From NCBI GenBank assembly GCA_033439795.1, contig JAUTDP010000008.1:2108001-2172000 (forward strand): DNA of 64,000 nt. Reading direction: 5' to 3'. Made by a program: the position numbers and the translations under genes. This document shows, piece after piece, positions 36,453-48,603 of this stretch. This DNA is from Sordaria brevicollis (Eukaryota; Ascomycota; Sordariomycetes; Sordariales; Sordariaceae). Position 1 is the stretch's first letter. Each line of letters starts with the position of its first letter. Under the pieces are notes generated by a model, which worked only from the letters and a program-made list of their open reading frames with translations, did no database searches and was not told where the DNA came from.

Positions 36453-39400
36453 GGTTTACTGTGTGGGTGGGAGGGATATGGTGTGGTTGAGGAGAAAAGA
36501 ACAGTACAGAAAGGAAAGAAGAAAGGGAAAAAGTTCAGGTTGAAGCAATCAAGGCGGCACGGGCTTGAAAAAAAAGCGCAGCCAGAGCCAGCCAGCCGGG
36601 GAGCGGGCAAGGCGTGGGAAGTGGAAAATATGACCTACCGTAGCAACCAGCGAACCAGGGCAGGTCCAGAGGTCCGTTGCATCTGGCGGGCTCTGGTGCT
36701 CGCTCTTGCCGGGAGATTGGCCTGCCCCGACTGGATGCGAATTGCCCGCAATTGCCAGTGCCCATTGGATCCAATAATGTTCCACGGGCGGGAGCGAATA
36801 GGCGGGGCTCCCACTCTGCTCGGGCCAGTGGACCGGGGTGTTCGGGCCAGTCCTCCCACGAAGTTGCACCTCCGCGCGATGCTCGACTTCCAGTGTTCCA
36901 CGACGGCATCTTGTTTGACACGACATCCACGACACGCTTGCGTGATCCACAATGGTCGACTCGGACATTGATGATTGACAGGCAGAGGCTCCTCTTCCCG
37001 CGCGTATCCGCGACTCTGAGACTGGAGAAAGGCCACACCGTAATCACCGTAGAGACCGGCGCCAATCTATTTTGATGATTGCCCAACCTTATTGTGGACT
37101 ACCTATGAATTTGGAAACATGAAGCCGGAGCTGACACTCTGCGGGCCAAAGGCGCCAAAGATTCAATGTTTCTACGAAGAGGGTAGCTTGGCCGCGAGCT
37201 GCCGAGCTCGAGCCCTGAGGGGTCGGGGGGGCCGCTGACGCCGCGGCGTGCTAAGGATCGAACGCGGGGCGGCTCTTCACACGTGTGTTTCGCTTCCCGG
37301 TTCCCGTCCATGCGCGCGCCGCGGTGAAAGGGGTGGTCGACGACGGAAGACCGGAAGAACCAAGACAAGACCTCTGGACACAATCACCACCACCACGGCG
37401 AACACTAGCAACACCGACATGATCATGTGCACGTCTCTACCATTGCATAGTGTGTCTCAGGGAGGAGACCGCAGCTGTCAGACCAGAATTCAGCATCGCG
37501 ATGTCGAGGCTGCCGTTCGCCCGCATGTCGAGGTCGGCACATGCGTTGACGTCACGGAACCCTTTGGGCCTTTGCGACTACACTTGGCCCTTGCGAGATC
37601 CCCAATTCATCCGGGGAAGCCGCCCCCTTTGACAGGTGTGGAAACGTTGCTCCGGCCTTTCCAGAAACCCGTGTAGAATTCGCTTGTTGACGGTCGGAAT
37701 GTGGTCAATTGAAATGCGCCCATTCATCTATGATTGAAAGTTGATGAGGTTGTCTGCCCAATCGGTCCCGTAGCATCTGTTTGACACTCTGTCCTTTCGC
37801 GCTCATCGTGATTGTTCTTCGTGGAACCTTCGGGGTCGCATGGAAATGGAGAGTCGAGGATGGAGCACGCAACAGGCTCCAAGAAGCTTTGACCAATCAC
37901 AAGCGAAGGTGGGTTGAAGGTTGAGCGGAAACTTTATCGGGCAAGACTCCATCTCTTATTCGGCAAGGCTTTCGAACCCCCAAAGTCTTTAACTTCAAAC
38001 TGCCACAGTTTCATCAAAAGATGAGTTTGAGATGCGCTTTTCCTTCGAGGAACTCCTTGGGTTCGATGCCGTATCGAACTACTGTTCAGATTTTCCCTAT
38101 GCGAAAAACTGGTCAAGGCATGCCTTGGTGCACAAAGGTATTATTGTTCTCGAGATGGTTTTGGTTCGACTTGGGTGGGACTGAAATTGGGGCCAGCCAA
38201 TGGAATAAAGGCTTTGGAAGACCTGTGACGTCTCATTGGCCAAACGCCTTCAAAAGTCTTGCCGGATATGATTTGGAGTCTTGCCCGTTAAAGTTTCCGA
38301 AGGTTGAGGTTCCTAATTTATGTAATCCCGTTTGGGTGTTGCTGCCTGATTGCCTCATAGATTTGGAGCACGTGCGTCAGGCCACAACGAACATTTTCAA
38401 GGCTTCAGTTCGAGGCCGCGTTCAAGTTGTTCGAACCCAACCGAGGCGTGGGCGGGTGGCTGATGTGCAACTTCCCGATGTCTCACGCCCGCACTCCTTC
38501 ACTTTTGTAACAGCCACAGTGGCACATCAGGTGCAACGCAGGAAATTACATGGCAGGCAACGCATTCAATCGAACCCGACAGACGACTCGAAAAGGAGCC
38601 AAGACCTGGCCTGCACCAACCACCAACAACCAATTCCCGTTCACCAGTCCACTTCTTTCACTGCAACAACAACAACCTAACTTTTCTTTCTCCCCGCTTT
38701 CCAACCCCAACTTCCTCCTCATATCTCGCATCCCGTCATCATCATCACCACCACCCACCACGCTGTTTCGCCATCAGCAGGAGCACAGTTTCCAGCGTCA
38801 ACGCAAATCACCTTTTCTTTCAATTCAGCAAACGGGTAGTCGACTAGTCGCCCAGGATTTGTTGATGCACTTCGAGTCACCTCTCTGTCACCAGGGTTTT
38901 CTCACTTTTCTAGTAGCCTCACAGTAAAAGGGTGCGCCTAGAACACTTCAGCGCAGCTCAAGTTTTGACCTTGTCTGCGCCCCGTATTGCTGCTTTCGTT
39001 ACGGTCTTCACACCGTCGTCACAGCCATCACTAGCTGGTGGTTTTCCACTTCGCCTTTCACGTCAAATTGAGAGAGGACCACCGTATTCTTGTTCGCACT
39101 CGCGCCGGCCAGCAACATCGTTCCCTGGCTTTTCGGCCTCTTTTTTATGCTAGGATCTTGCACTGGACTACGGATTCCGTGCTCGTCTTGACAGGCACAG
39201 AAAAGGACAGTCTCCTCGTACAAGCTGCTCTTCTGAGAACCCGGTGGCGCGGGCAAACTTCAGCTTCGTAACACTCGGTGATATACGATCCAACGTACTC
39301 CGTCTTCCCATCCGTGACAAAAGGGGCATGGCATTGGCATATAAACCATAATCAGCTTCAGAAACGTATCACAAACGTATCACCTCGCTGCTCGTATCTC

Positions 39401-39483
39401 CAAGCCCAGGGGCCAAGTTGATTGCCGACTTCAGCTGGTCTAGATCGAGTTTTACAAGCAAAAACAAAATACCATCATCCATC
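36453..39483. other. Divergent intergenic region between citrate synthase and the Seb1-like gene
   Basis: Transcription leaves this 3-kb interval in both directions, so it holds two promoters. Frames up to 219 codons (36315-36971 and 38021-38680, plus) have no recognisable content. CCAAT-type pentamers in both orientations occur near 38200-38250. The stretch 37190-37350 is GC-rich. The bases before 39484 lie in a pyrimidine-rich region typical of a leader. Confidence 0.5.
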
Positions 39484-42165
39484 ATGTCGTCAGCACAGGC
39501 GGCCGTAGCGGAGCTAGAGAAGGGCCTTGCGGAGATGCAAAACCTCAAGCCGCCCGGCGTCTCTGGTTCCAAAATACTCAGCCTCACCCAGCTGTGCTTG
39601 AACAACGTCCAGGTAAGAAGCGCGCCGTGTCTGGCCTCAATAGCGATGCACGATGGAGGCACCAGTGGCTGACCACATTACTCTTTGACAGCACGAATTT
39701 CAACTGGTTACAAAGCTGTACACGCACTACAAGAAGACACCAAACACCCACAAACTTGGTGTCCTATACGTTGTAGATTCTGTGACCCGCAAGTGGTTGG
39801 ACCAGGCAAAGGCTCATGGACAGCCCGTCACCCTCGGTGCCCAGGATGGCACCTTTGCTGCCGGTGTCCACAGAGTGACCGAACTAATGCCAATGTTGAT
39901 GAACGACATCATCTCTTCGGCCCCTGATGATCAAAAGGTACGCATACACTTAGCTCAGTCATGAGCTATTCTACATATCCTCCGTTTCCGCCACGAACAC
40001 TAGATCCCCAGCACATTTGGGAGCGGCTGTAGGATGCGGCCATACCAGCCGTTATCACTCTTCTGGACCATATTCGTGCATCCATTCGTGGATATCGTGG
40101 TGCTTAGTATCATGGTGGATCGTAGACTCACACCCATGTCGTCTTGTAGGAGAAGATTAAGAAGCTCGTCGATATCTGGGACAAGGGCCAGACATTCCCT
40201 CCCAATATGGTCAACACCTTTAAGGAAAAGTTGAATGCCAGTCAGCAGCAGAGTAGGTTTTGCCCGTATCCTCCTGAGCATCTTGCCTTGTTACCCCGTG
40301 GGGCCTGTTGTTTGCCCAATCTAATTGTATCATTCGCCGATAGATGTCTCGACTACACCACCAGGCAGTCCTCCTCCTAACCCGCTGGCTTTCTTGCAGG
40401 CACAGGCCGGACCTGTCCCTACGACTACAGCTCCCCCTGCAGTGCCCGCCTCCCTCTTGGAGACCCTCGCGACTCTTGCCCGTATGACTCCGAATGCGGC
40501 TCAAAGTAATCCCAGCGCCGCTGCTCCCACCCCGGCCGTGACTGCGCCTGTAGCCCCGTCTCCGGTACAGTTGGGAGCCCCTCAGATCCCTCCCGCCGTC
40601 TCGTCGACACCGCATCCCGTGTTTCCTATTCCTTGTCAGCCTAGTAATGGAGCAGTGCCGGCCGGATACCTTCCTGGCGTGGGACACCCGGGCATGCCCT
40701 ACATGCCAGCTCCGCAGCCGGCAGTCCAGTCGGTGAACGTGCCATCAACTACCCCATTTGGCTACCCAGCTCCGGTGGCACAACCAGCTCAGCCTGTGCA
40801 AGTGCCAGGAGCGGCCCCAGCGTCAAATCCCACTGTTAACCTGGTCAGCGCCCTTCTTGCCCAGGGCCTTTCCCACGAAAGGATCACAAGCGTGTTGGCT
40901 TCGTTAGGTCAACTTAATGGCACCGCCTCCGCGGCGCCTTCCCAACCTACTACCCAGCCGTCATATGGCGCGTATGCTGTCCCTCCTGTGGGTGGTGTGT
41001 CCGCTGCCCCTGCATGGGATTCCGCGAGACACAATGATGCACGTGATCGCAATGGATATCATGATGGCGTAAGGTCTCCAAATAGGCCTCGGGGTCGCTC
41101 TCGCTCACGCTCGCCGCGGCGCTGGGACGGTAGGGGATCTCCCCGGTCCCGCGTTCACGATCGCTTTGATTATGGGCGAAACACTCCGCCTCGTGGCCGT
41201 CCCGATGACCGTGGTAGAGATCGGGATATGCGCATTCCCGACTATCGACAACGGTCGCCTCCCAACCGTAGACATGAGAGCCCCGGCCAGGAGCCGCCCT
41301 CCGAGAAATGGGTCAAGCACGATCCTACTCTTCCCAACGGCCATATCAAGGTATATAGCCGCACACTGTTTGTCGGCGGCGTGACGTAAGTTTGCCATCT
41401 GTTTCCCGGCGTATATGTACAATGACTGATAATCATGTAGATGTTCCGAAGCCGAACTCCGTTCGATTTTCGGTCGGTACGGTGAAGTTCAAACGTGCAT
41501 TGTCAACAAAGAAAAGAGACATGCCTTTGTCAAGATGTATTACCGTCAGGATGCTGAGAATGCCAAGAAGGCCATGGAAGAGAACAGAGGCTCAGACGTC
41601 CAACTTCGGGTAAGTGATGAATTTGCGTGCTCATACCGGACGTCAGCTGATTCTCTCGTAGACTCGTTGGGGTGTCGGCTTTGGTCCCCGTGACTGCAGC
41701 GACTACCAGACTGGAATCAGTGTGATTCCTATCCACAAGCTCACCGAAGCTGACCGGAAATGGATGTTGACGGCGCCTTATGGCGGAAGTGGCGGCCAAC
41801 CTATTACCACCGGTCTTGTTGTTGAGGAGCCGGACATTGAGATTGGCGCAGGTGTTTCGTCAAAGGCGATCAGTCGACGTATGCAGACCGACAAAGGAGG
41901 TAACCATGGCCCCAAGTCAAGCCGCCGAGATGACGAGCCGCAACATCCTAACGGCAACGCAGGAGGTCCGCCTTCTGCTGGTAACCGCTGGAGGCATGGT
42001 CGCGAGAAGCATCGGAACAACAGTGGCGATGACAGACGCGGCGAACGCAATGACAAAAACTCGGCCAACGATGACCCCATCGTCGTGGGTTTGCCTGGAA
42101 ACATTACCGTTGGGCCAAACGGCATCAACTTCCCCCCAAATTATCCTTTCACATCGAACAATTAG
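39484..42165 (+). CDS. Seb1/Nrd1-type RNA polymerase II termination factor (CID plus RRM)
   Basis: Six exons, 39484-39612, 39692-39937, 40150-40252, 40344-41385, 41441-41609 and 41662-42165, give 730 residues. Residues 1 to about 158 form a CTD-interacting domain (SLTQLCLNNVQ, LVTKLYTHYKK, LGVLYVVDSVTRKW, VDIWDKGQTFP), which binds the phosphorylated tail of RNA polymerase II. A long Pro/Ala-rich linker follows, then an Arg/Ser-rich patch (RGRSRSRSPRRWDGRGSPRS), then an RRM from about residue 500 (TLFVGGVT, IFGRYGEVQTC, RHAFVKMYYRQ). Directly after it, TRWGVGFGPRDCSDYQTG and VSSKAISRRMQTD are diagnostic of fission yeast Seb1 and budding yeast Nrd1. Expected role: RNA recognition during pausing, 3'-end formation and termination, and heterochromatin nucleation in fission yeast. 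It converges on pcf11, itself a CID protein. Confidence 0.92.
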
Positions 42166-43110
42166 TTGTCCTCGGTTGGTGCTGAGTGGAGGAGATAAAG
42201 AACGGATCGTATGGATGCCGAGGAACGCAAAATCGGCAAGGAATTACATAGGAATCGATCAAGGCGAAAATACCCCTGGAGGTGGGTTAAGGATCATCAA
42301 GGATAAAAAGGTTACTGCTATGGGGCTGGATGGAGGCTATCGTTGTTCGCGGCGTATTGGTCTTTGTTTTTCTGGGGCTCTCGATAACGGATAGGCAGCG
42401 GTATAACATTGATTAAAAGCTAGTATAACTGGTCGTTGGCATGTTGGTCGCAGTATATCTTTTCTGGTACTTCTTCACATGAGACGGGCTCCGATAATCA
42501 TTATCCAATCGTCACGGATAATGCAGTGCAGGTGACTTTGCAGGGCTCAAAATTGGGATACTTGAAAGGAGACAGATGCACTTGTTGCATTTCACCATAG
42601 TCTTGGCCCAGATTTTATTTCGATCATGCTAGTCTTGCCCAAGAATGATAATTAACTGTGCATACCCATCGTGACTGGTATTCGAGCGATAATTATGTGT
42701 TGTTTCTAAAGAGTGTATTGTGTGCTTTGGCTGGTATACAGTAGGCAACTCCAATCCCATCTAACCATCGTACCGTGCTGCTCTAAAGTGATTTACCGAG
42801 CAGAGTGCATCCTGTGAAAATTCGAGAAAGTCAACGGATTGGAAAACATCTGGCCTCACACAAGAGCCAATGTAAGTAGCTATAGAGCACTAAGAAAAGC
42901 TCAGTGATGCCCCCAAGACTTGGCTTGGTATTTGGATCATCTGTTCGACATTCATGCTTTTTGCTAACCATACCGTATGCCCTCCTCAAAATTCTCAACC
43001 GCCATTTATCTATCCATCCTCGTTCCTTTGACGCCTTTCAATCCCCTTCCCTCTTGAACCATCATTAGCCGTGCCTTCTCCTCTCTCTCCCACTCCAAGG
43101 CCCGCAGCTC
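42166..43110. other. Convergent intergenic region, two 3' ends
   Basis: The 945 bases between the Seb1-like stop codon and the Pcf11 stop codon must hold both 3' untranslated regions. The sequence is moderately A+T rich around 42400-42780. No gene is seen. Confidence 0.55.
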
Positions 43111-45861
43111 TCAATATTCCAACTTTATCCTCGCATTCACACCCGAGAAACCATCGTCCTGTATTTGTATCAGTTAGTTATGCGCCCAAAAACAAACAGT
43201 CCTGCTGCAGAGAAAAAAACTTACCTCAGCCTTCCTCTTTCTCCCTCCCCATCCACCACCAGCGGATCCTCCTCCATTCTCCAATTTCACCCCCCCATCC
43301 TGGCCAGCACCAGTGCCATTGACCTCCCTATGACAACTAGCATGATACACCCTCCCGCCGACTTTCGTGGCGTCCATCCACACCCACTCCTGCGCCTCAT
43401 CCAGCCACTTCATCTCGAACCGTTCCTGGCAGATCGGGCACATGTTGTTGACCTTTGCCGAATCTTCGGGCACGGGGATGTAATTCTTGGTGCCGCCTGG
43501 TCCCTTTTTGCCGCCCTTTCCTCTGCCAGCACCGCCCTGTGATTTAGCTCCGCCGTAACCGCCAGCTGCATCAGCGCCGCTAGCACCTGAATAGGAGTTG
43601 TAACTTTGGTTAAAGCTCGCTTCGGGATCGTAGTCGTCATCGTTATCCTCGTCGTCGTAGTTCAGCGTGTCTTGACCTGGAATTCCCTTTGACTGAGCGG
43701 AGGTGGCATCGGGACGATGGCTATGATCAACATCAATAGCCTCGACCGAACTCACCCAGTCGCTCTGCTCGACCCACCACGAGCGATGCTGGCCTCGTCT
43801 CTCGGCGTCGGTGACCCGCTGGTGCACCCGGAAGTGCCAGTCCATGTGCGCCGTCTTCTTCCGGCGACCTTCGTCGTCGGTGCCGAACCGGCGACCGCAT
43901 TGCGTGCAAGGGGGACCGAGGTCTTCGTGCAGGCGGTTGATGAAGTGAGGACCGCGATACTGTTTGAGGGTGAAGGCCCAGGCTGGGAGCGGGGAGGGTT
44001 CTCCGGGTTGTCCTGCTAGGGGGTTGGGGATGATGGGAAGCAGGCCGGTGCCGGGCTCGGGTTTGATGATTGGGCCTCCGGCTGCGGCTCCTCCGGAGAG
44101 AAGTCCGGATTGGCGGAGCATGGCGAGGAGAGCTGATGGGTTGGCGGCACCGGGTGCCGGAGCTGGAGGTGGCGGGACAGCCCCCGCAGGAACGGTGGGA
44201 GGAGCGGAAGCTGCGGGCTTGGGAATAGCAGCCTCGAGGTGTGGTGCTGGTGGTACTACTGCCGCTGCTCCAGGGATAGCTGTGGTAGGTGTGTGTGACC
44301 TGCTTTGGAGAACAGCCGCGAGGGCGGGCGGCAAGGAGGCTGCCAGGCTGGCGGCAGCAGCAGGAACCGGGGCAGGAGCGGGGACTCCAGCGGCTACCGG
44401 TGGTGGCACAGTCGGTGGTGGTATCGGCGTGCCTGTCTGTGTTGGTGTAGGGGTGGCAGACTTTCGGGTAGCACCAGCCAGCAAGGCGGCGAGAGCACCC
44501 TGTCCGAACAAAGAGTCTAGTGACAGGGCACCGGCACCGGCACCGGCAACCGGAGCCGAGCCCGCCACAGCCGGAGCAGAAGGAGGACGTTGCTGTCCGG
44601 CCCCTGCTGGTACTTGGGGAGGAGGAACGGCACCGATAGCACCGGGAATGACCGGTGGTGTGGGTGTAGCGGTGTATGGAGGAACGGTATAGCCAGCGGC
44701 GACAGGAGCTACGCCAGCAGTACCGCCAGCAGGAAGGCTACCGCGCATGTTTACGGACAGTTCAGTGATCTTTTCTTTCACGAGCATTAACTGCTCCTGC
44801 GGCACGTCTGGCCTCTGAATCAAGGTCTGCAGATCCAGCAGGGCCTTCAGTCTAGTTTGTTTACCTACGTCCAGCGGGTCACGCACAAACTCGGCTTTCT
44901 CTGCCACGATGAGCTGCTGGATATCGTCTCTTAACCTCTCTATGCTTATACCCTGATGAGCCGCTTGGGGCGGCTGGTGATAAGGGGCACCTCCATATGG
45001 AGGCTGGGTGGTAGCGCGAGGAGGAAGCACATCGGGGCCCTGAGAGTTGTATTAGTATCAAAGTTATGGGAGAAAACATGTATCGGGAACAGAGAACATA
45101 CGTTATGAGGGCGCATGGGGAAACCCCCGTTACCTCCGTGCGGCGGCATATGCCCATTAGAAGGCGGATATTGGTGTCCTGGCTGTTGTGTTGCTGGTCG
45201 GACGTTTGGCGGAGTCGGGGTTTCTCTGTGAGGAGGAGCTGGACCACGGGCTCCGCGGAGCATATACTGCTGCCCTTGGAAACTGCTCTGGTTGACTTGA
45301 AGGGCAACGTTCTTGGCCGCAATCAAGGCGTTCTCGATCGGCTTGACCACCTCAGGAGGGAACACAGGCTTCGGGTTCGTCGAGCCTGGCACTGGCTCCT
45401 TCCACGTCTTCAACATCTCGTCCATCTTTCGCCTGGTCGGGTTGTCGACTTTGGTGTAGGCGCCCATGAAGATCGAGTAGAGCTTGGGCCCAAAGTATAG
45501 GGCGTATGGTGTCGGGACATTCTTGACCACGGAGTCGAGCACGTAGAGAGCCGGGAGGGTTCGTGGAGGAGGGACCTAGAAAAGCTATTAGAAATATGCA
45601 CATGTATATAGAGAAAAGCGATGCTCTTTCATGGGTCCGGATGTGTGTCTTGTTGGCAGTATGACCGTGGTGCAGATATAGGCGGCGTACCTTTTTGATG
45701 TGGTTTGCCAAGACCTCAGCGATGGCCATAGCATGCTGAGAGTTCTCTCGCGCAATATTCGTCAAAGTCGCGATCTCTATCCTTGAATTTACGGTCAAGT
45801 CCTCCAGGGCTTGCCGGTAGTCCTCGGCAACATCAGCAGCGGCGTCTTCGGCGGCGGACAT
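43111..45861 (-). CDS. pcf11: Pcf11, mRNA cleavage and transcription-termination factor
   Basis: Four exons, 45861-45691, 45575-45102, 45039-43225 and 43158-43111, give 835 residues. The first 140 residues form a CTD-interacting domain (DYRQALEDLTVNSRIEIATL, then after the intron ALYVLDSVVKNV). A Gln/Pro-rich stretch and a long Ala/Pro-rich linker follow. Around residues 590-620 a Cys/His zinc finger is seen (CTQCGRRF ... HMDWHFRVHQR), followed by WWVEQSDWV. A second finger is at about 749-785 (CPICQERF ... VYHASCH). This order, CID, linker, two fingers, is that of Pcf11, the CF IA subunit that bridges the polymerase tail, Clp1 and Rna14/Rna15. The short last exon adds DDGFSGVNARIKLEY, which fits Pcf11 C-termini. 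An upstream in-frame ATG at 45879 is possible; 45861 gives the usual MSAAEDAAAD start. Confidence 0.93.
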
Positions 45862-47433
45862 TGTTGCGAGTTTCATCAACTGGATGCCAGACAGCGCAGA
45901 CGTATAGCAGGGAGACCGACACAGAATATCGCGTCAACTATTGATGGAACCTTAATGGTTCTTTGTTTGGTTGTTTGTTGCAGTAGAAAATGCTTTGCGC
46001 TGAAGGAAAAATGCACCACCGCACACACACACAGAGAGAGATATGCTCAAACTGGCCCAAGTCTTGTTTCTCCTAGCCTTCAAAAAGTTCGAAGACGGAA
46101 GAGGCAGAGAGTTTATCTTCTACCAAGAAGTCACGACTTGATCAATTTGTGCCTTGTCTTGTCTTGTGTTGTTCCCTGCTTTGCTTGGTTTTTTTTTTTT
46201 TTTTCCCTAAGCACAAATCCTCCACGGCCTGCCTCTATTGATGCGTCACCCCAACCAACGATTGACACACCATTCGAAGCAGCGTGCTTCTTGTTGTAGT
46301 CACAATCCTCCAGACGGCTGTGAAGAGGCGACCAGTCGCAGATATAGCGCGAAAAGAAGAGCGGAAAACACGGGGTATGTATCAGAGACCGGCGTCAAAT
46401 GGATGGGTTGATATCGTGGTAATTTGGTGGTGATATGGACGGGCGGGCGGGCGAATGCTGCTGAATTGGCGATGTCTTTGACTGACGGGTCTCGTTGAGC
46501 GCGTTGATTGTCGAGAGAGAACAGCTGAAAATGTGACACTTGTCGCTGATTATGTACGATTTCACAGTTTTCGACTTGCAAAGTGGAAGGAGAGGGCGGG
46601 AAAAGATTGAGATTGGTGACGAGAAGAAGTCGCTCCCGTCCTCGCAATCCAGGTTGCTTTGTCGCAAAGGGTGGACACTGGAGCCACTACAGGCCGGCCA
46701 AGAAGTGCGTTAATGGGCTTTGCGGTGAGGTACGTACCGCTAGCCTGCCGGGGACAATCTGAAGTGAATACCTTATCGGTGCGCACAGGCCATCCTTGCC
46801 GACCTTATCGGACCAAGAGCGACCCTTGGCTGTGACAAACGGAATTGAAGCCAGGTTCACCATCACGAGTCCGGCTACATGATACGTGCAAGTCAAAGAC
46901 CTAATGGAACATAGGTTGGCTTCGTTGTTGTTTATCATTCCAAGACGGATACCATTATCATACATTTCACATTCACTTCTCGCACCTTCAATAACCCGAT
47001 TGGCGTGGCTATCGTAACGATCAGACGATAGTATTCAACCAAGGTTTAAGATGCTAGGATGGCTGTACATTGTTCGGTCAAGTGGCATATTTTAATTCAC
47101 TTCGTGATGATGGGTAAGTAATCTTCTTAGAAACCGAACCATTAACTATGCCTTCTCAGCTATTTACCCTCGTCCAGGATAAATACAAAAACGCCATAAC
47201 CATATGCAGGGAATCTCTGATGCTTTGGGTATTTTAAAAGGAAAAGAAGAAAACGAACACGAAAAAAAGAGAAAAAAAAAAAGAAAAAAAAGAGGAAAAT
47301 GCTAGCTATTCTTCAAAAGTCCTGTACTGTCCTGTCCTGTCGTTTCATGTATCCCGCCCAGCTCATCATCTTCTCATTATACGACTTCCCATCATCAACT
47401 CATCGATCCCTCATCACACAAGCATATGACCCA
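45862..47433. other. Intergenic: pcf11 promoter and 3' region of the membrane-protein gene
   Basis: No gene is seen. The first part is the promoter of pcf11. A run of T at about 46190-46205 and an A-rich tract at about 47256-47300 are present; the latter is close to the 3' end of the gene on the minus strand. Short frames have no family resemblance. Confidence 0.5.
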
Positions 47434-48603
47434 TTAAAAGCGAGACATGTTCGCATCGCTGTACAGACTCGGGCTCCGCCTACCGCCATTATAGTAAGGG
47501 TGCAGCACAGTCGGCGGTCTCTGAACGTTCGGCGAAACGGGGCTGGCGCGGTCATTTGTGGGAGGCGGGCTGTTGTTTCTTCCAGCCGAGCTGCTGTCGG
47601 TGTTGATGGGGAACCGTCCACCGCTGTGTCGGCGGTTGCTGCGGAAGCTGTCACCGCGTTCGAGGTCGACGTTGTTGTGATCTCGCTTGTTGTCCGAGTT
47701 CATCTGGGGAGTGGCTGCCACCACGCCAACGCTGGGGACGATGGGGTCGCTGATGATGGGGAACCTGCCGGACTTGCGGAAGTTCTTGGGGAAGGCAGCC
47801 TTGGTCCACCTGTGCGCCCGCGCCTTGAAGGTGGTGTCCAGCTCCGGCTGGTGCTCGGGTTCTGGGGGGTAGTAGTGGTTGTTGACGCTTGGTGGGAGGT
47901 CGTCGGGGTAGCTACCGCCGTTGCTTTGGCTGTTGCTGTAGTAGTCGGGGAATGATGGGTCTTGCTTCTCGATGATGATGCCCTTGGCTTGATCACCGTG
48001 GCTGCGGATCATACGAGCCGTGATGCGTCGTCGGATCTTGCCTTCACCCTCCGAAGTGTTGAAGACGAGAGAGGCGATGACGTTGAAGACGCCGAATGTG
48101 AGGGAGAGGATGCCCGTGGCGAGAACGAGGCGCCACATGGCCAATCCGAGGTTCTCCATCGAGTAGGCTGGCTTGACCAAGTCACCCATGATGGCACAGC
48201 CCATGACGACCATGGCGAGACCGAGATATACCAGTGAGTGGGTTGGGCATAGGACGGGCCAGGTCCTGGCGAAGTAACCCCTGAACGACCGGATGTTCAA
48301 CTCGGAGATGAAGAGGAAGATGGCGGCGCCGAAGACAAAGAAGTGGGAGGCCGAGTCGAAAAAGTCAAAGCGTCCACCGAGGCCGGAGAGGACAATCATG
48401 ATCCAGGATGAGGCCATGGTCATGGCGAGGCCAATGAGGGTGAGGGCTCGAAGTCCATTGAGGACCAGGTAGCCGGTACCTTTGATTGTGGGAAGCATTT
48501 CGGGATCTTGGTATTCGAGTGCTGATTCTGGATGGTTCGGGTCAGTCCTGTTCGGTACAGGAGACTGGTTCTCGTTGTGGCGCTGAAGCTCGTGCTCGTG
48601 CAT
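47434..48603 (-). CDS. Fungal four-span membrane protein (possibly DUF7598-like)
   Basis: A single-exon frame of 389 residues. Four hydrophobic segments are visible, at about 45-74 (YLVLNGLRALTLIGLAMTMA and following), 86-101 (SHFFVFGAAIFLFIS), 121-140 (VYLGLAMVVMGCAIMG) and 152-181 (VLATGILSLTFGVFNVIASL). The C-terminal half (about residue 182 on) is polar and disordered, rich in Asn, Ser, Pro and Arg, presumably cytosolic. The arrangement KGTGYLVLNGLRALTLIGL reminds me of a fungal-specific membrane family annotated as DUF7598, but that is a recollection, not a search. Function is unknown. A shorter product could start at the in-frame ATG at 48498 (MLPTIKGTGY), right before the first membrane span. 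Nothing suggests an intron, although a 5' intron would not be visible here. Confidence 0.75.
   Translation of the reverse strand: MHEHELQRHNENQSPVPNRTDPNHPESALEYQDPEMLPTIKGTGYLVLNGLRALTLIGLAMTMASSWIMIVLSGLGGRFDFFDSASHFFVFGAAIFLFISELNIRSFRGYFARTWPVLCPTHSLVYLGLAMVVMGCAIMGDLVKPAYSMENLGLAMWRLVLATGILSLTFGVFNVIASLVFNTSEGEGKIRRRITARMIRSHGDQAKGIIIEKQDPSFPDYYSNSQSNGGSYPDDLPPSVNNHYYPPEPEHQPELDTTFKARAHRWTKAAFPKNFRKSGRFPIISDPIVPSVGVVAATPQMNSDNKRDHNNVDLERGDSFRSNRRHSGGRFPINTDSSSAGRNNSPPPTNDRASPVSPNVQRPPTVLHPYYNGGRRSPSLYSDANMSRF

Noticed and set aside
36315..36971. 218-codon plus-strand frame upstream of citrate synthase
   Set aside because: It overlaps the citrate synthase first exon and leader in antisense and competes with several equal frames; no conserved content.
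37190..37290. Possible tRNA 3' half on the minus strand (GTTCGATCC-like)
   Set aside because: The bases around the loop do not pair into a five-base T stem and no acceptor or anticodon arm can be folded.
38400..38460. TTCGAAC loop resembling a tRNA B box
   Set aside because: The stem mismatches at the second pair, and there is no A box upstream at a suitable distance.
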